The notes under the pieces are model-generated. The model was given only the letters and a program-made list of their open reading frames with translations, was not told the origin of the DNA and searched no databases. Shown piece after piece: positions 50,938 through 59,888 of a stretch of 64,000 nucleotides of DNA. The stretch covers positions 4,558,739 through 4,622,738 of the forward strand of contig NZ_CP070973.1 in NCBI RefSeq assembly GCF_017086405.1. Reading direction: 5' to 3'. Every line of letters starts with the position of its first letter. The stretch's first letter is position 1. Both the position numbers and the translations under genes were made by a program. The DNA comes from Mycobacterium gordonae (lineage in GTDB: Bacteria; Actinomycetota; Actinomycetes; Mycobacteriales; Mycobacteriaceae).

Positions 50938-51936
50938 ATGAACACATGCAGGAAGATCGCCCAGGCCATGACCGCGCCCGGCAAGGGAATTCTGGCCGCC
51001 GACGAGAGCATCGCGACCATGTCCAGTCGCCTCGAACAGGCGGGCGTCACCGCGACCGCCGACAGTCGGCGCACCTACCGGGAGATCCTCAGCAGCACAC
51101 CAGGGCTGTCCGACGGGGTCTCCGGGATCATCTTCTGCGAAGAAACACTCACCCAGGTGTTCAGCGACGGGCGACCATTCGCGCAGGCCGTCCGCGACCT
51201 CGGGATGCTGTCCGGCATCAAGGTCGATACCGGCACCAAGCCCTGTCCCGGCCTGCCCGGCGAGACCGTCACCGAAGGGTTGGACGGCCTGCCGGCCCGG
51301 CTGGCGCGGTATGCGGCCATGGGTGCCGCGTTCGCCAAGTGGCGCGCGGTATTCACCATCAGCGACAACACCCCGAGTTGGGGCGCGATCACCTGCAACG
51401 CCAATGCGCTGGCCCGTTACGCCGCCGCCTGCCAGGAGGCCGGCATCGTGCCGATCGTCGAACCCGAGGTGCTGATGACCGGCGACCACAGCATCGAGCG
51501 GTGCGCCGAGGTGACCGCCAGCGTGCACGCCGCCGTCCGTCAGCAGCTCAACTTGCTGAGGGTGGACCTGGCCGGCATCGTCCTGAAGCCCAACATGGTG
51601 ATCGAGGGCGAGGCTCACCCGGTGCAGGCCACCGCGGAGCAGGTGGCCGAGGCGACGGTGTCGGTGCTGCGGGCCTGGCCCGGCGATCTGGCCGGCGTGG
51701 CATTCCTGTCCGGGGGCCAGTCGCCCGAGCGTGCCACAGCAAACCTCGCCGCGCTGCAGGCGCACCGCACACCATGGCCGCTGACGTTCTCGTTCGGCCG
51801 AGCCTTGGTGTCGCCCGCGCTGACGGCGTGGCGTGGTGACGAGCACAAGATCGGTGCTGCCCAGGATGCGCTGTCCGGCCACGTCAACGCGAATGCCGCG
51901 GCGCTGCGACTACGCGGTCAGCTTCAGCCGGCCTGA
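50938..51936 (+). CDS. cbbA: Class I fructose-bisphosphate aldolase
   Basis: 332 aa from ATG 50938. Class I signature: GKGILAADESIATMSSRL (residues ~16-33), GIKVDTG, FAKWRAVFTI with Lys, and the Schiff-base Lys in GIVLKPNMVIEG (about 213), with FSFGRALVSPAL near the end. It joins triose phosphates to fructose bisphosphate (and sedoheptulose bisphosphate). Mycobacteria generally rely on a class II zinc aldolase, so this metal-free enzyme serves the Calvin cycle. Divergent from cbbL; its end overlaps the convergent kinase gene by 13 bp. Confidence 0.93.
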   Translation: MNTCRKIAQAMTAPGKGILAADESIATMSSRLEQAGVTATADSRRTYREILSSTPGLSDGVSGIIFCEETLTQVFSDGRPFAQAVRDLGMLSGIKVDTGTKPCPGLPGETVTEGLDGLPARLARYAAMGAAFAKWRAVFTISDNTPSWGAITCNANALARYAAACQEAGIVPIVEPEVLMTGDHSIERCAEVTASVHAAVRQQLNLLRVDLAGIVLKPNMVIEGEAHPVQATAEQVAEATVSVLRAWPGDLAGVAFLSGGQSPERATANLAALQAHRTPWPLTFSFGRALVSPALTAWRGDEHKIGAAQDALSGHVNANAAALRLRGQLQPA

Positions 51937-53111
51937 ACCGACAGCGGCACCGTCACGGTGACCGTGGTTCCCGATCCAGGCGTGGACCGCACCGACAGCC
52001 GCCCGCCGACCAGCTCCGCGCGTTCTGTCATCGACAGCATCCCGTAGCTGGTGGGCGCCCGGCCCGGAGACGGCGTGAAGCCCACACCGTCGTCGGCGAC
52101 CTCAAGGCGAGCCTCGCCGTCGCTGACGGCGAAACGCACCCTGGCCGTCATCGCCTTGGAGTGCTTGACCACGTTCTGCAGGCACTCCTGCGCGATGCGG
52201 TACAGCGCCACCTCGACATGCTCGGAGAGCCGCTGGTCGGCCAGTTCCAGGTCCAGATCGACCTCGGGGATGGTCGAGGCGAGGCTGGCCAGCCCGCCGG
52301 CCAGGCCCAGGTCGTCGAGGACGGGCGGCCGCAGCCCGCCGATCGCCGAGCGCGCCTCGGCCAGCGTCAGATCGACCAGGTCGCGAGCCTTCTCCAGCTG
52401 TTCGGTGGCCTCCGCGGAGTCGTCGATCTCGACGGCGCGGGCGGCCGCGTCGAGCCGGTAACTCAGGCTGACCAGTCGCTGGCTGATGCCGTCGTGGATG
52501 TCGCCGGCCAATCGCCGGCGCTCGGACTCCTGCGCGGCGATCACCTGTTCGGCGAAGTTTCCGTGCACCCGCTCCTTGGCCGCCAGCTGTCGGTGCACCC
52601 GGGCCTGATCGAGCGCGCCGGCGGTCAGCCGCCCAATAGCCAACAGCAGCTGGATGTCGCGTTCGGTGAACTCACGACGGGCCACGGTGTGCACGTTGAG
52701 CACGCCGACCAGCCGTCCCGGTCCGGTCTCCATCGGTACCGACGCCATCGAGGTGAAATCAGAGCCGCGCAGTGCCGCGATCGGCACATACCGGGGGTCC
52801 TCGTCCTTGCCGCTGGTGATGACGACAGGTTCGCGGTGCTGGGCCACCCAGCCGGAGACACCCTCGCCCAGCCGCAGCTGCACCTGCCCGATGTAGTCGT
52901 CGAACGGGGGTGTGGCGCCGGCGAGTGTGAGCGACCCGCCGGAGTCGTCGAGCACATGCACGAAACACACATCGGATGCGGTGGCGGTGGTGATCAGCCG
53001 GGCGACGGCGGCGGCCACCGGCTCGACCGCCGGCCCGCTGCCGGTCGCGGCCACGATGTCGAGCAGCAGCGCGACCTCGCGGTCGGCGTCCACCAGCCCG
53101 CGCACGTTCAC
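51924..53111 (-). CDS. GAF-domain sensor histidine kinase (NarL/LiaS type)
   Basis: 395 aa from GTG 53111, overlapping the response-regulator stop. A GAF domain (residues ~15-170, with LGEGVSGWVAQHREPVV) is followed by HisKA_3 with RRRLAGDIHDGISQRLVSLS (phospho-His206) and an HATPase domain ending in DDGVGF and GYGMLSMTERA-type motifs (as SYGMLSMTERAELVGG). No membrane helices, so it senses a cytosolic or redox cue, as DosS-type GAF kinases do. A haem ligand cannot be assigned. It pairs with the regulator at 53108. Confidence 0.9.
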   Translation of the reverse strand: MNVRGLVDADREVALLLDIVAATGSGPAVEPVAAAVARLITTATASDVCFVHVLDDSGGSLTLAGATPPFDDYIGQVQLRLGEGVSGWVAQHREPVVITSGKDEDPRYVPIAALRGSDFTSMASVPMETGPGRLVGVLNVHTVARREFTERDIQLLLAIGRLTAGALDQARVHRQLAAKERVHGNFAEQVIAAQESERRRLAGDIHDGISQRLVSLSYRLDAAARAVEIDDSAEATEQLEKARDLVDLTLAEARSAIGGLRPPVLDDLGLAGGLASLASTIPEVDLDLELADQRLSEHVEVALYRIAQECLQNVVKHSKAMTARVRFAVSDGEARLEVADDGVGFTPSPGRAPTSYGMLSMTERAELVGGRLSVRSTPGSGTTVTVTVPLSVQAG

Positions 53112-53776
53112 TGGTAGATACCTTCGCGCAGTGCGACTGCCACCGCCGCGGTGCGGTCATTGACGCCAAGCTTGCGGTAGATGGAGCGCAGATGGCTCTT
53201 CACCGTTTCGTCGCCGATGACGAGTTTGCCGGCGATGCCGCGATTGGACAGGCCGGCGACCACGAACGAGAGGATCTCGCTTTCACGCTGGCTCAGGCCC
53301 TGACGCGCTCCCGGCCAGAACTCATCGCGCTGCAGTCGTGCGGCGGTGTCGGCGGCGCGGGCCGCCAAGCCGGCATCGATGGCCGTCGAACCGCCTTGCA
53401 CGTACTCGAGCTGGCGCACCAGTTCGTCGCTGCTGATGCCCTTCAACAGATAACCAGACGCCCCGACGCGCAACGCCTGGAAGAGGTACTGCTCGTCCTC
53501 GTAGACCGACAGCAGGATCACCTTGGAGGCCGGGTTGCGTTCCCGGATAGCGCGGCACAGATCGAGGCCACTGGCGCCCTGCATCCGTACGTCGCACAGC
53601 ACGATGTCGGGCTGCAGGCTCTCGATGACTGCGATCGCGTTCTCGGCGCCGATCGCCTCCCCGACCACCCGCACCCGGTTTTTGAAAGACGCGAGCATGG
53701 CTTTGAGACCCTCGATGACCATTTCATGGTCATCGACCAATACGACGCGTACGGGCGCAGCGGTAACCACCGTCAT
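53108..53776 (-). CDS. NarL/FixJ-family response regulator
   Basis: 222 aa. Receiver domain residues 8-125 with VDDHEMV (acidic pocket), the phospho-acceptor Asp62 in VLCDVRMQGASG and LLSVYEDEQYLFQAL. A LuxR-type helix-turn-helix at ~155-215 has LSQRESEILSFVVAGLSNRG. Upstream and coupled to its kinase. Flanked by cbbA and rpe-tkt-cbbY, it is the prime candidate to regulate the CO2-fixation and hydrogenase genes (inference). Confidence 0.9.
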   Translation of the reverse strand: MTVVTAAPVRVVLVDDHEMVIEGLKAMLASFKNRVRVVGEAIGAENAIAVIESLQPDIVLCDVRMQGASGLDLCRAIRERNPASKVILLSVYEDEQYLFQALRVGASGYLLKGISSDELVRQLEYVQGGSTAIDAGLAARAADTAARLQRDEFWPGARQGLSQRESEILSFVVAGLSNRGIAGKLVIGDETVKSHLRSIYRKLGVNDRTAAVAVALREGIYQ

Positions 53777-53902
53777 GGATCAACCTTAAAGGCGAAGGGG
53801 ATTAGCGTCACCTTGTTTTCGACGCCGAGCGTGAATTGCACGACAGGACACGCCGGTGGCTCACCGCCAGGATCGCACTCGGCGGCATTTGCCCCCCCCG
53901 AA

Positions 53903-53923
53903 TTCCCCCCGCGATGGGGGATT
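53903..53923. promoter_or_regulatory. TTCCCCCC/GGGGGATT dyad upstream of rpe
   Basis: TTCCCCCC (53903-53910) and GGGGGATT (53916-53923) form an inverted repeat ~53 bp before the rpe start, just after a run of eight C. The 199-bp gap between the regulator gene and rpe holds no coding sequence. A likely operator for one or both genes; compare the dyads at 29001 and 36798. Confidence 0.4.
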
Positions 53924-53975
53924 CATTTCACCGTGAGCCACCTTAGTTTGACCAGTGAAAGGGAGGTGGTGTCAG

Positions 53976-54659
53976 GTGACGAGCCCAGTCCTGGTCGCGT
54001 CGGTGCTTCCGGCCGACTTCGCCGAACTCGGCCGCGATGTCGCCGAGATCGAGCATGCCGGCGTGGACCGGATCCAGTGGGATGTCATGGACGGCCGGTT
54101 CGTGCCGAACTTGACGTTCGGTCCCGACGTGATCGCCGCCTGCCGAGACCTGGTGACGATGGGTTTCGAGGCGCACCTGATGGTGGAGGATCCCGACCCG
54201 ATGTTGCCGCGGTGGGTGGAGGCCGGCTGCGGAATCGTCATCGTGCATGCCGAGGCGTGCCGGCATCTGCACCGCACGCTGTCGAGCATCCGCGAACTCG
54301 GCGCCCGCGCCGGCGTGGCGCTCAACCCCGCCACTCCCCTGGCCGCGGTCGTCGACGTGCTCGACATCACCGACCTGTTGCTGATCATGACGGTCAACCC
54401 AGGGTTCGGCGGGCAACGGTACCTAGCCAGCATGGAGCCCAAGATCGCCGCCGCCCGAGCCGAAATCGACGGCCGCGCGCTGAATGTCGAACTCGAAGTT
54501 GACGGCGGTATCGGACCGTCCACGATCGGCCGGGCCGCGGCAGCGGGCGCCGACGTATTCTGCGCCGGGTCCGCGCTGTTCGCCGGCTCCATGCCCGAGC
54601 GCGCCGAGGCGCTCCGCACCGCCGCCCGCCAATTCGACGAAAGACTGGTGACCCAATGA
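53976..54659 (+). CDS. rpe: Ribulose-phosphate 3-epimerase
   Basis: 227 aa from GTG 53976, seven bases after GGAGGT (an upstream GTG at 53955 lacks such a site). The TIM-barrel signature is complete: VASVLPADF at the start, IQWDVMDGRFVPNLTFGPDV, FEAHLMVEDP, LLIMTVNPGFGGQ and VDGGIGPSTI with metal-binding His/Asp. It interconverts ribulose-5-phosphate and xylulose-5-phosphate. ATGA overlap with tkt. In this context it is the Calvin-cycle copy (cbbE). Confidence 0.94.
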   Translation: MTSPVLVASVLPADFAELGRDVAEIEHAGVDRIQWDVMDGRFVPNLTFGPDVIAACRDLVTMGFEAHLMVEDPDPMLPRWVEAGCGIVIVHAEACRHLHRTLSSIRELGARAGVALNPATPLAAVVDVLDITDLLLIMTVNPGFGGQRYLASMEPKIAAARAEIDGRALNVELEVDGGIGPSTIGRAAAAGADVFCAGSALFAGSMPERAEALRTAARQFDERLVTQ

Positions 54660-56662
54660 CCATCGCACCGCTTGTCAACGAAACATCCACCCGCACCGAC
54701 GAATTGGATCGTCTGGCGATCAACACCCTGCGGTTCCTCGCCGCTGACGGTGTGCAAGCCGCGAACAGCGGGCACCCGGGGCTGCCGCTGGGCACCAGCG
54801 CCCTGGCCTGGACGCTGTGGTCGCGGCACCTGCGCCACGACCCAGCCGACCCGCGCTGGCCGGACCGCGATCGGTTCGTGTTGTCCGCGGGCCACGGCTC
54901 GATGCTGCTGTATGCCCTGCTGCACGTCTTCGGCTACGACCTGCCGGTCAGTCAGCTGCGCAGGTTCCGCCAGCTCGGCTCGTCGACGCCGGGGCATCCC
55001 GAGTACGGTCACACTCCGGGTGTCGAGACCACGACTGGGCCACTGGGACAGGGCATTGCGAACGCGGTCGGCCTGGCGCTGGCCGAGCGGATGCTCGCGG
55101 CCCGGTGCAACACCGAGGAACACACGGTCGTCGGCCACCGCACCTGGGTGCTCGCCGGCGACGGCGACCTGATGGAGGGCATCAGCCACGAGGCAGCCTC
55201 GTTGGCCGGACGGCTGCGCCTGGGCAGGCTGATCGTGATCTTCGACGACAACGACGTCACCATCGACGGACCGGCCTCCCAGAGTTGCACCGACGACGTC
55301 GAGGGCCGGTTCGCGGCGTATGGCTGGCGGGTGCTCAGCGTCGCAGACGGAAACGACGTGCCCGCCCTCGACAGGGCGTTCACCGAGGCGTCTGACGGTG
55401 ACAGCAGGCCCACCTTCATCCGGGTGCGCACCACCATCGGCTATGGCGCTCCGGGAGTTGAGGGCACCTCGAAAGCCCATGGCAGTCCGCTGGGTGCGGG
55501 CGTGCTGCAGGCGATGCGGTCCCGCCTGGACTGGCCCGACGAACAGTTCCATGTGCCGCTCGCGGTCGGCGCGGCCGCCGCGGTGGTGGCCGCTCGCGGC
55601 GCCGCGGCGCACGCGCAGTGGGCCCGGACGCACGCCGCCTGGCAGGTGGACCACCCGCAGCTGTCCGCGGACTTCCCGTTGGACTGCGTTCCGGTTGCCG
55701 ACGACCTGTCGGTGCTGACCCCATTGGCAGACGGAGCCGCGGCGGGCGGAAAGTCAGCCACCCGCAAGGCCTCCGGCAAGGCGCTCAACGCACTTGCCGC
55801 GGTCTATCCCGGCTTGGTCGGCGGCTCAGCGGACCTGGCCGCCTCGACCAACACCGCCATCCCCGGCGGGGACGTAACTCGGGACGACTTCACCGGTCGC
55901 ACAATTCATTTCGGGATCCGGGAGCATGCAATGGCGGCGGTGATGAACGGCATCGCCCTGCACGGCGGCCTACGCCCATTCGGCAGCACCTTCCTGGTGT
56001 TCGCCGACTATCTGCGCCCGGCGCTGCGACTTTCGGCGTTGATGAAGCTACCGGTGGTGTATGTGTTCACCCACGACTCGGTGCATGTCGGTGAGGACGG
56101 TCCCACGCATCAACCGATCGAGCAGCTGGAATCGTTGCGGCTCATTCCCGGACTGACTGTGCTGCGGCCGGCCGATGCGGCCGAGACCGCACTGGCCTGG
56201 CAGATCGCGGCCGAAAACATCGACGGTCCGACGGCTCTGGTGCTCAGCCGGCAGGACCTGCCGGAGCTCGGCGGATTCGGGTGCGACGACGTCCGCCAGT
56301 ACGGCATGCGGGTGGTGCGTCCGGTCGCTGACACGCCGCACGTGATGCTGGCCGCCAGTGGTTCCGAGGTCACGCTGGCGTTGCAGGCCGCAGAATTGTT
56401 GGGCGAGAGAGGGATAGCCGCGATCGTGGTCTCCGTGATGTGGCGGGAAAGGATCTCGGCGTTGCCCGATCTGCCGGTGGTGTGGATCGAAGCCGGGGTG
56501 AGCACCGGCTGGCAGGCGCTGGCTCGGCCCTGTGACACGGTGATCGGCATCGACCGGTTCGGCGCGAGTGGGCCGGGACCGGAGGTGGCCGCACACCTGG
56601 GCCTGACCGCCTCCGCCGTCGCCGAGGCGGCGCTGTACAGCATCGCGCGAGCATCCGGGTGA
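54656..56662 (+). CDS. tkt: Transketolase
   Basis: 668 aa, full length. Thiamine-diphosphate motif GDGDLMEGISHEAASLAGRL (about residues 167-186) with FDDNDVTIDGP, ANSGHPGLPLGTSALAW at the N terminus, FGIREHAMAAVMNGIALHGG and HDSVHVGEDGPTHQPIEQ for the pyrimidine-domain glutamate and substrate His. It moves two-carbon units in the regenerative phase of the Calvin cycle. Overlaps rpe by ATGA; cbbY starts three bases after its stop. Calvin-cycle copy (cbbT). Confidence 0.95.
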   Translation: MTIAPLVNETSTRTDELDRLAINTLRFLAADGVQAANSGHPGLPLGTSALAWTLWSRHLRHDPADPRWPDRDRFVLSAGHGSMLLYALLHVFGYDLPVSQLRRFRQLGSSTPGHPEYGHTPGVETTTGPLGQGIANAVGLALAERMLAARCNTEEHTVVGHRTWVLAGDGDLMEGISHEAASLAGRLRLGRLIVIFDDNDVTIDGPASQSCTDDVEGRFAAYGWRVLSVADGNDVPALDRAFTEASDGDSRPTFIRVRTTIGYGAPGVEGTSKAHGSPLGAGVLQAMRSRLDWPDEQFHVPLAVGAAAAVVAARGAAAHAQWARTHAAWQVDHPQLSADFPLDCVPVADDLSVLTPLADGAAAGGKSATRKASGKALNALAAVYPGLVGGSADLAASTNTAIPGGDVTRDDFTGRTIHFGIREHAMAAVMNGIALHGGLRPFGSTFLVFADYLRPALRLSALMKLPVVYVFTHDSVHVGEDGPTHQPIEQLESLRLIPGLTVLRPADAAETALAWQIAAENIDGPTALVLSRQDLPELGGFGCDDVRQYGMRVVRPVADTPHVMLAASGSEVTLALQAAELLGERGIAAIVVSVMWRERISALPDLPVVWIEAGVSTGWQALARPCDTVIGIDRFGASGPGPEVAAHLGLTASAVAEAALYSIARASG

Positions 56663-56665
56663 CAC

Positions 56666-57388
56666 GTGGCGCTGCAAGCCGTCATCTTCGACGTCGACGG
56701 GACGCTGGCCGATACCGAGCGCAACGGTCATCGGCTGGCGTTCAACGACGCGTTCGCCAAACACGGCCTGGACATCGTCTGGACGCCCGAGGCCTACGGC
56801 CGCCTGTTGGCGATCGCGGGTGGGCGCCGCCGCATCACCCATGACCTGCGGGCGCGGGGGTTCGGCACCCGCGCCGGCCGGTTGGCCGAGGACGTCCACC
56901 GCACCAAGACCGCACTGTTCACCGTGCGCGTTCTCAACGGAGCGATCTGCGCCCGCCCCGGCCTGTCGAAGCTGATCGCCGACCTGCACCGGTCCGGTGT
57001 CCGAGTGGGCATCGCGACGACCGGACGTCGGCGATGGGTGGAGCCACTGGTTCGGCACGTGGTCGGGGACGGCGTCGCTGAAGTGATCGTCACCGGCGAC
57101 GACGTCGACCGGCTCAAGCCCGACCCGCAGGCCTACCTGATGGCGCTGGGGCGGCTGGCTTTGCCGGCCGAAAATGTTCTGGCCGTAGAGGATTCAGCAA
57201 TCGGCTTACGGGCGGCACGCACGGCCGGGCTGGCCACACTGGTGGTGACCAACGGCTACACCGTCGATCAGGATTTCACCGGTGCCGCCGCGGTGCGATC
57301 GGGGTTCGATCAGCCGGGGCAGCTGCTGACCGACGGCTGCCGCGAGGTGCATGAACGCTGGTGGGCGGGTCCAACCAATCGAGAGTGA
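56666..57388 (+). CDS. cbbY: CbbY-type HAD phosphatase
   Basis: 240 aa from GTG 56666. HAD motif I FDVDGTLADTERNGHRLAFN (residues ~7-26), motif II IATTGRRR, motif III Lys in DRLKPDPQAYLMAL and motif IV VEDSAIGLRAARTAG. CbbY removes xylulose-1,5-bisphosphate, a misfire product that blocks RuBisCO. Third gene of rpe-tkt-cbbY. Its closeness to red-type cbbLSX supports the assignment over a general phosphoglucomutase-like HAD. Confidence 0.87.
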   Translation: MALQAVIFDVDGTLADTERNGHRLAFNDAFAKHGLDIVWTPEAYGRLLAIAGGRRRITHDLRARGFGTRAGRLAEDVHRTKTALFTVRVLNGAICARPGLSKLIADLHRSGVRVGIATTGRRRWVEPLVRHVVGDGVAEVIVTGDDVDRLKPDPQAYLMALGRLALPAENVLAVEDSAIGLRAARTAGLATLVVTNGYTVDQDFTGAAAVRSGFDQPGQLLTDGCREVHERWWAGPTNRE

Positions 57389-57452
57389 ACTGCACGACGC
57401 TCGATCGCGGTGCCGCGTCGTGGGATTCAGTTTCGGGCCGAAGTCCCGCCCC

Positions 57453-58520
57453 TCAGCAGATCCGCGGAAGCTGTTCACCCAGTTGGCGTTCGATCACCTG
57501 CGTGGTTCCGAACGGCGTCTTGCCGACCACCATACCCGGATGCTCCCGGACGACGCGGCCGATGATTGCCGCATCGGCACCTTCGGGTCGTGCCCGCATC
57601 GCCTCGAGTACCACTTCGCTGTGCGCCGGGTCGACGAACGCCACCATCTTGCCCTCGTTGGCCACCTGCAGCGGGTCCAGCCCCAGGAATGAGCAGGCCG
57701 AGGACACCGTTTCCGGAACGGGAATCACCGCCAGATCAAGTTCGATCCCCACCGATGCGGCGCGCGCGATCTCGACGACCGAAGCCACCAGTCCACCCCG
57801 GGTGGGATCGCGCAGCGTGTGTACGGCAGCTCCCCCGGCCCCCAGCATGGCGGCGACCAAACGGTGCAGTGGAGCGCTGTCGGTGGTCACCACGGTGCCG
57901 AAGTCGATGCCTTCGCGCACGCTCATGATCGCCACGCCGTGCTCGCCGACGTTGCCCGAGACGATGATGTGGTCGCCGGGGTGAGCCCGTTCCGGCCCGA
58001 TCTGCACCCCGGGTGGGACCACACCCACCCCGGCGGTATTGACGAAAAGGCCGTCGGCACTTCCCTTGGCGACCACCTTGGTGTCGCCGGTGACGATGCC
58101 GACCCCGGCTGTCGCGGCAGCCTTGCCCATGGTTTCGGCGACGGCCCCGAGCACATCGAGTTCCAGCCCCTCCTCCAGGATGAAGCCGGCCGTCAGCCCC
58201 AAGGGCTGGGCCCCGCTGCACGCCAGATCGTTGATGGTGCCGTTGACCGCCAAGTCCCCGATATTGCCGCCGGGGAAGAAAAGCGGTTGCACCACATACG
58301 AATCCGTGGTCAGTGCGATGCGCCCGCCGGCGACATCGAGCAGCGCCGAATCACGCGCCGCGCCGGGCACACCGCCGAATGCGGGCAGGAACAGGTTCTC
58401 GATGAGTTCCTCGGACAGCACCCCTCCGCCACCGTGGCCCAGCACGATGCGTTTAGTCTCACGCAGCGGCAGCGGGCATACCCAGTCGGCGGGGTCGATC
58501 GCGACGGGCGGCTCAGGCAT
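57453..58520 (-). CDS. hypE: Hydrogenase maturation protein HypE
   Basis: 355 aa from ATG 58520, overlapping the hypD stop. ATP-binding GHGGGGVLSEELIENLFLPA at the N terminus, LTTDSYVVQPLFFPGGNIGD and the C-terminal PRIC, whose last Cys carries the thiocarboxamide turned into thiocyanate. It makes the cyanide ligands of the NiFe site from carbamoyl delivered by HypF. Convergent with cbbY. Confidence 0.96.
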   Translation of the reverse strand: MPEPPVAIDPADWVCPLPLRETKRIVLGHGGGGVLSEELIENLFLPAFGGVPGAARDSALLDVAGGRIALTTDSYVVQPLFFPGGNIGDLAVNGTINDLACSGAQPLGLTAGFILEEGLELDVLGAVAETMGKAAATAGVGIVTGDTKVVAKGSADGLFVNTAGVGVVPPGVQIGPERAHPGDHIIVSGNVGEHGVAIMSVREGIDFGTVVTTDSAPLHRLVAAMLGAGGAAVHTLRDPTRGGLVASVVEIARAASVGIELDLAVIPVPETVSSACSFLGLDPLQVANEGKMVAFVDPAHSEVVLEAMRARPEGADAAIIGRVVREHPGMVVGKTPFGTTQVIERQLGEQLPRIC

Positions 58521-59616
58521 GCGCGGACGCTTCCAACCGCCGGAACTGGTAGTAGGCGGCGCAGGCGCCTTCGCTGGACACCATGGTGGCGCCCAGCGGC
58601 GTGCGTGGCGTGCAGGTCTTCCCGAACGCCGGGCATTCATTGGGTTTGAGCAATCCCTGCAATACTTCCCCGCTGCGGCACTCCGCGGACTCGGCGACCC
58701 GCAGGTGCCCGACGCCGAACTTCAGCTCGGCATCGAACTGCGCGTAGCGCGGCGACAATGTCCACCCCGACTTGGGGATCATGCCGATCCCCCGCCACTG
58801 CCGGTCGGTGACCACGAAGACGTCGGCGAGAGTCTGCTGGGCGACGGTGTTGCCGGCGGCGGTCACCGCGCGGGGATACGCGTTGCGCAACTCCGCAGTT
58901 CCGGCCTCGAGCAGATCCACCACCTGACGCACGCCCTCCAGCAGGTCCAGCGGTTCGAATCCGGTGACCACGATGGGAACGTGGAATTCCTCGACAAGGG
59001 GACCGTATTCACCGGTGCCCATCACCGTGCAGACGTGACCGGCCGCCAGGAAACCCTCGACCCGGTTGGTCGGCGAACTCAGGATGGCCGTCATCGCCGG
59101 CGGCACCAGCACGTGCGAGACCAGCATCGAGAAGTTGGTGAGCCCCAGGCGCTGGGCATGCACCACCGCCATCGCGTTGGCCGGCGCGGTGGTCTCGAAG
59201 CCGACCCCGAAGAACACCACCTCTTTGTCAGGGTTGTCCGCGGCCACCCGGGTTGCATCCAGAGGCGAATAGACGATCCGCACGTCGCCACCCCGGGCGC
59301 GGACCCCGAACAGGTCTTGACGACTACCCGGCACCCGCAGCATGTCACCGAAGGAACAGAAGATGACGTCGTCACGCCCCGCAATCTCCAGGGCCCGGTC
59401 GATCATCTCCAGCGGCGTCACACAGACGGGGCAGCCGGGCCCGTGGATGAACTCGACCGCGCCCTCCAGCAATTGGTCGATTCCGTTGCGGATGATCGAA
59501 TGCGTCTGTCCGCCACAGACTTCCATGATGGTCCAGGTCTTGGTGGCGCGTCTCTTGATGTGGTCGACCAGCGTGCGGGCGGCCGTCGGGTCACGGAACT
59601 CGTCCAGGTACTTCAT
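58513..59616 (-). CDS. hypD: Hydrogenase maturation protein HypD
   Basis: 367 aa from ATG 59616, overlapping the hypC stop (ATGA). Motifs CGGQTHSIIRNGID, GPGCPVCVTP, FCSFGDMLRVPG, FGVGFETTAP and the cluster Cys region near the end (TLADVF then ECRSGEVLQG, CPAFGKTC) match HypD, the iron-sulfur scaffold where the Fe(CN)2CO unit is assembled with HypC. Confidence 0.96.
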   Translation of the reverse strand: MKYLDEFRDPTAARTLVDHIKRRATKTWTIMEVCGGQTHSIIRNGIDQLLEGAVEFIHGPGCPVCVTPLEMIDRALEIAGRDDVIFCSFGDMLRVPGSRQDLFGVRARGGDVRIVYSPLDATRVAADNPDKEVVFFGVGFETTAPANAMAVVHAQRLGLTNFSMLVSHVLVPPAMTAILSSPTNRVEGFLAAGHVCTVMGTGEYGPLVEEFHVPIVVTGFEPLDLLEGVRQVVDLLEAGTAELRNAYPRAVTAAGNTVAQQTLADVFVVTDRQWRGIGMIPKSGWTLSPRYAQFDAELKFGVGHLRVAESAECRSGEVLQGLLKPNECPAFGKTCTPRTPLGATMVSSEGACAAYYQFRRLEASAHA

Positions 59617-59888
59617 GCCGGTTCCCTCCTACTCTGTCCCTGGTCGCCGGCCAGTTCCTCGTCGAGCACCCCGAGTTCGTCGAACATGCGCAGGGTCTCC
59701 TGGGCCGAGGCCTCGTCGAGCCGGGTGATCGCGAATCCGGCGTGCACGATGGTGTATTCGCCGATCTGCATGTCGGGCAGGTAAGCCAGGCACACCGTCT
59801 TGGTGGTGCCACCGAAGTCGACGGTGCACATCCGCGTCCCCGCCTCCTCCCAGGTGTCGACTACCTTGCCGGGAATTCCGAGACACAT
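59613..59888 (-). CDS. hypC: Hydrogenase maturation chaperone HypC
   Basis: 91 aa from ATG 59888. The start MCLGIPGKVV has the essential N-terminal Cys2, followed by VDFGGTTKTVCLAYLPD and GEYTIVHAGFAI. It shuttles the iron-ligand unit between HypD and the large-subunit precursor. It overlaps hypF by 28 bp upstream and hypD by 4 bp downstream. Confidence 0.95.
   Translation of the reverse strand: MCLGIPGKVVDTWEEAGTRMCTVDFGGTTKTVCLAYLPDMQIGEYTIVHAGFAITRLDEASAQETLRMFDELGVLDEELAGDQGQSRREPA

Noticed and set aside
53972..55654. A 560-codon minus-strand frame opposite rpe and tkt
   Set aside because: Both plus-strand genes have complete catalytic motifs and coupled starts; the antisense frame has low-complexity composition only.
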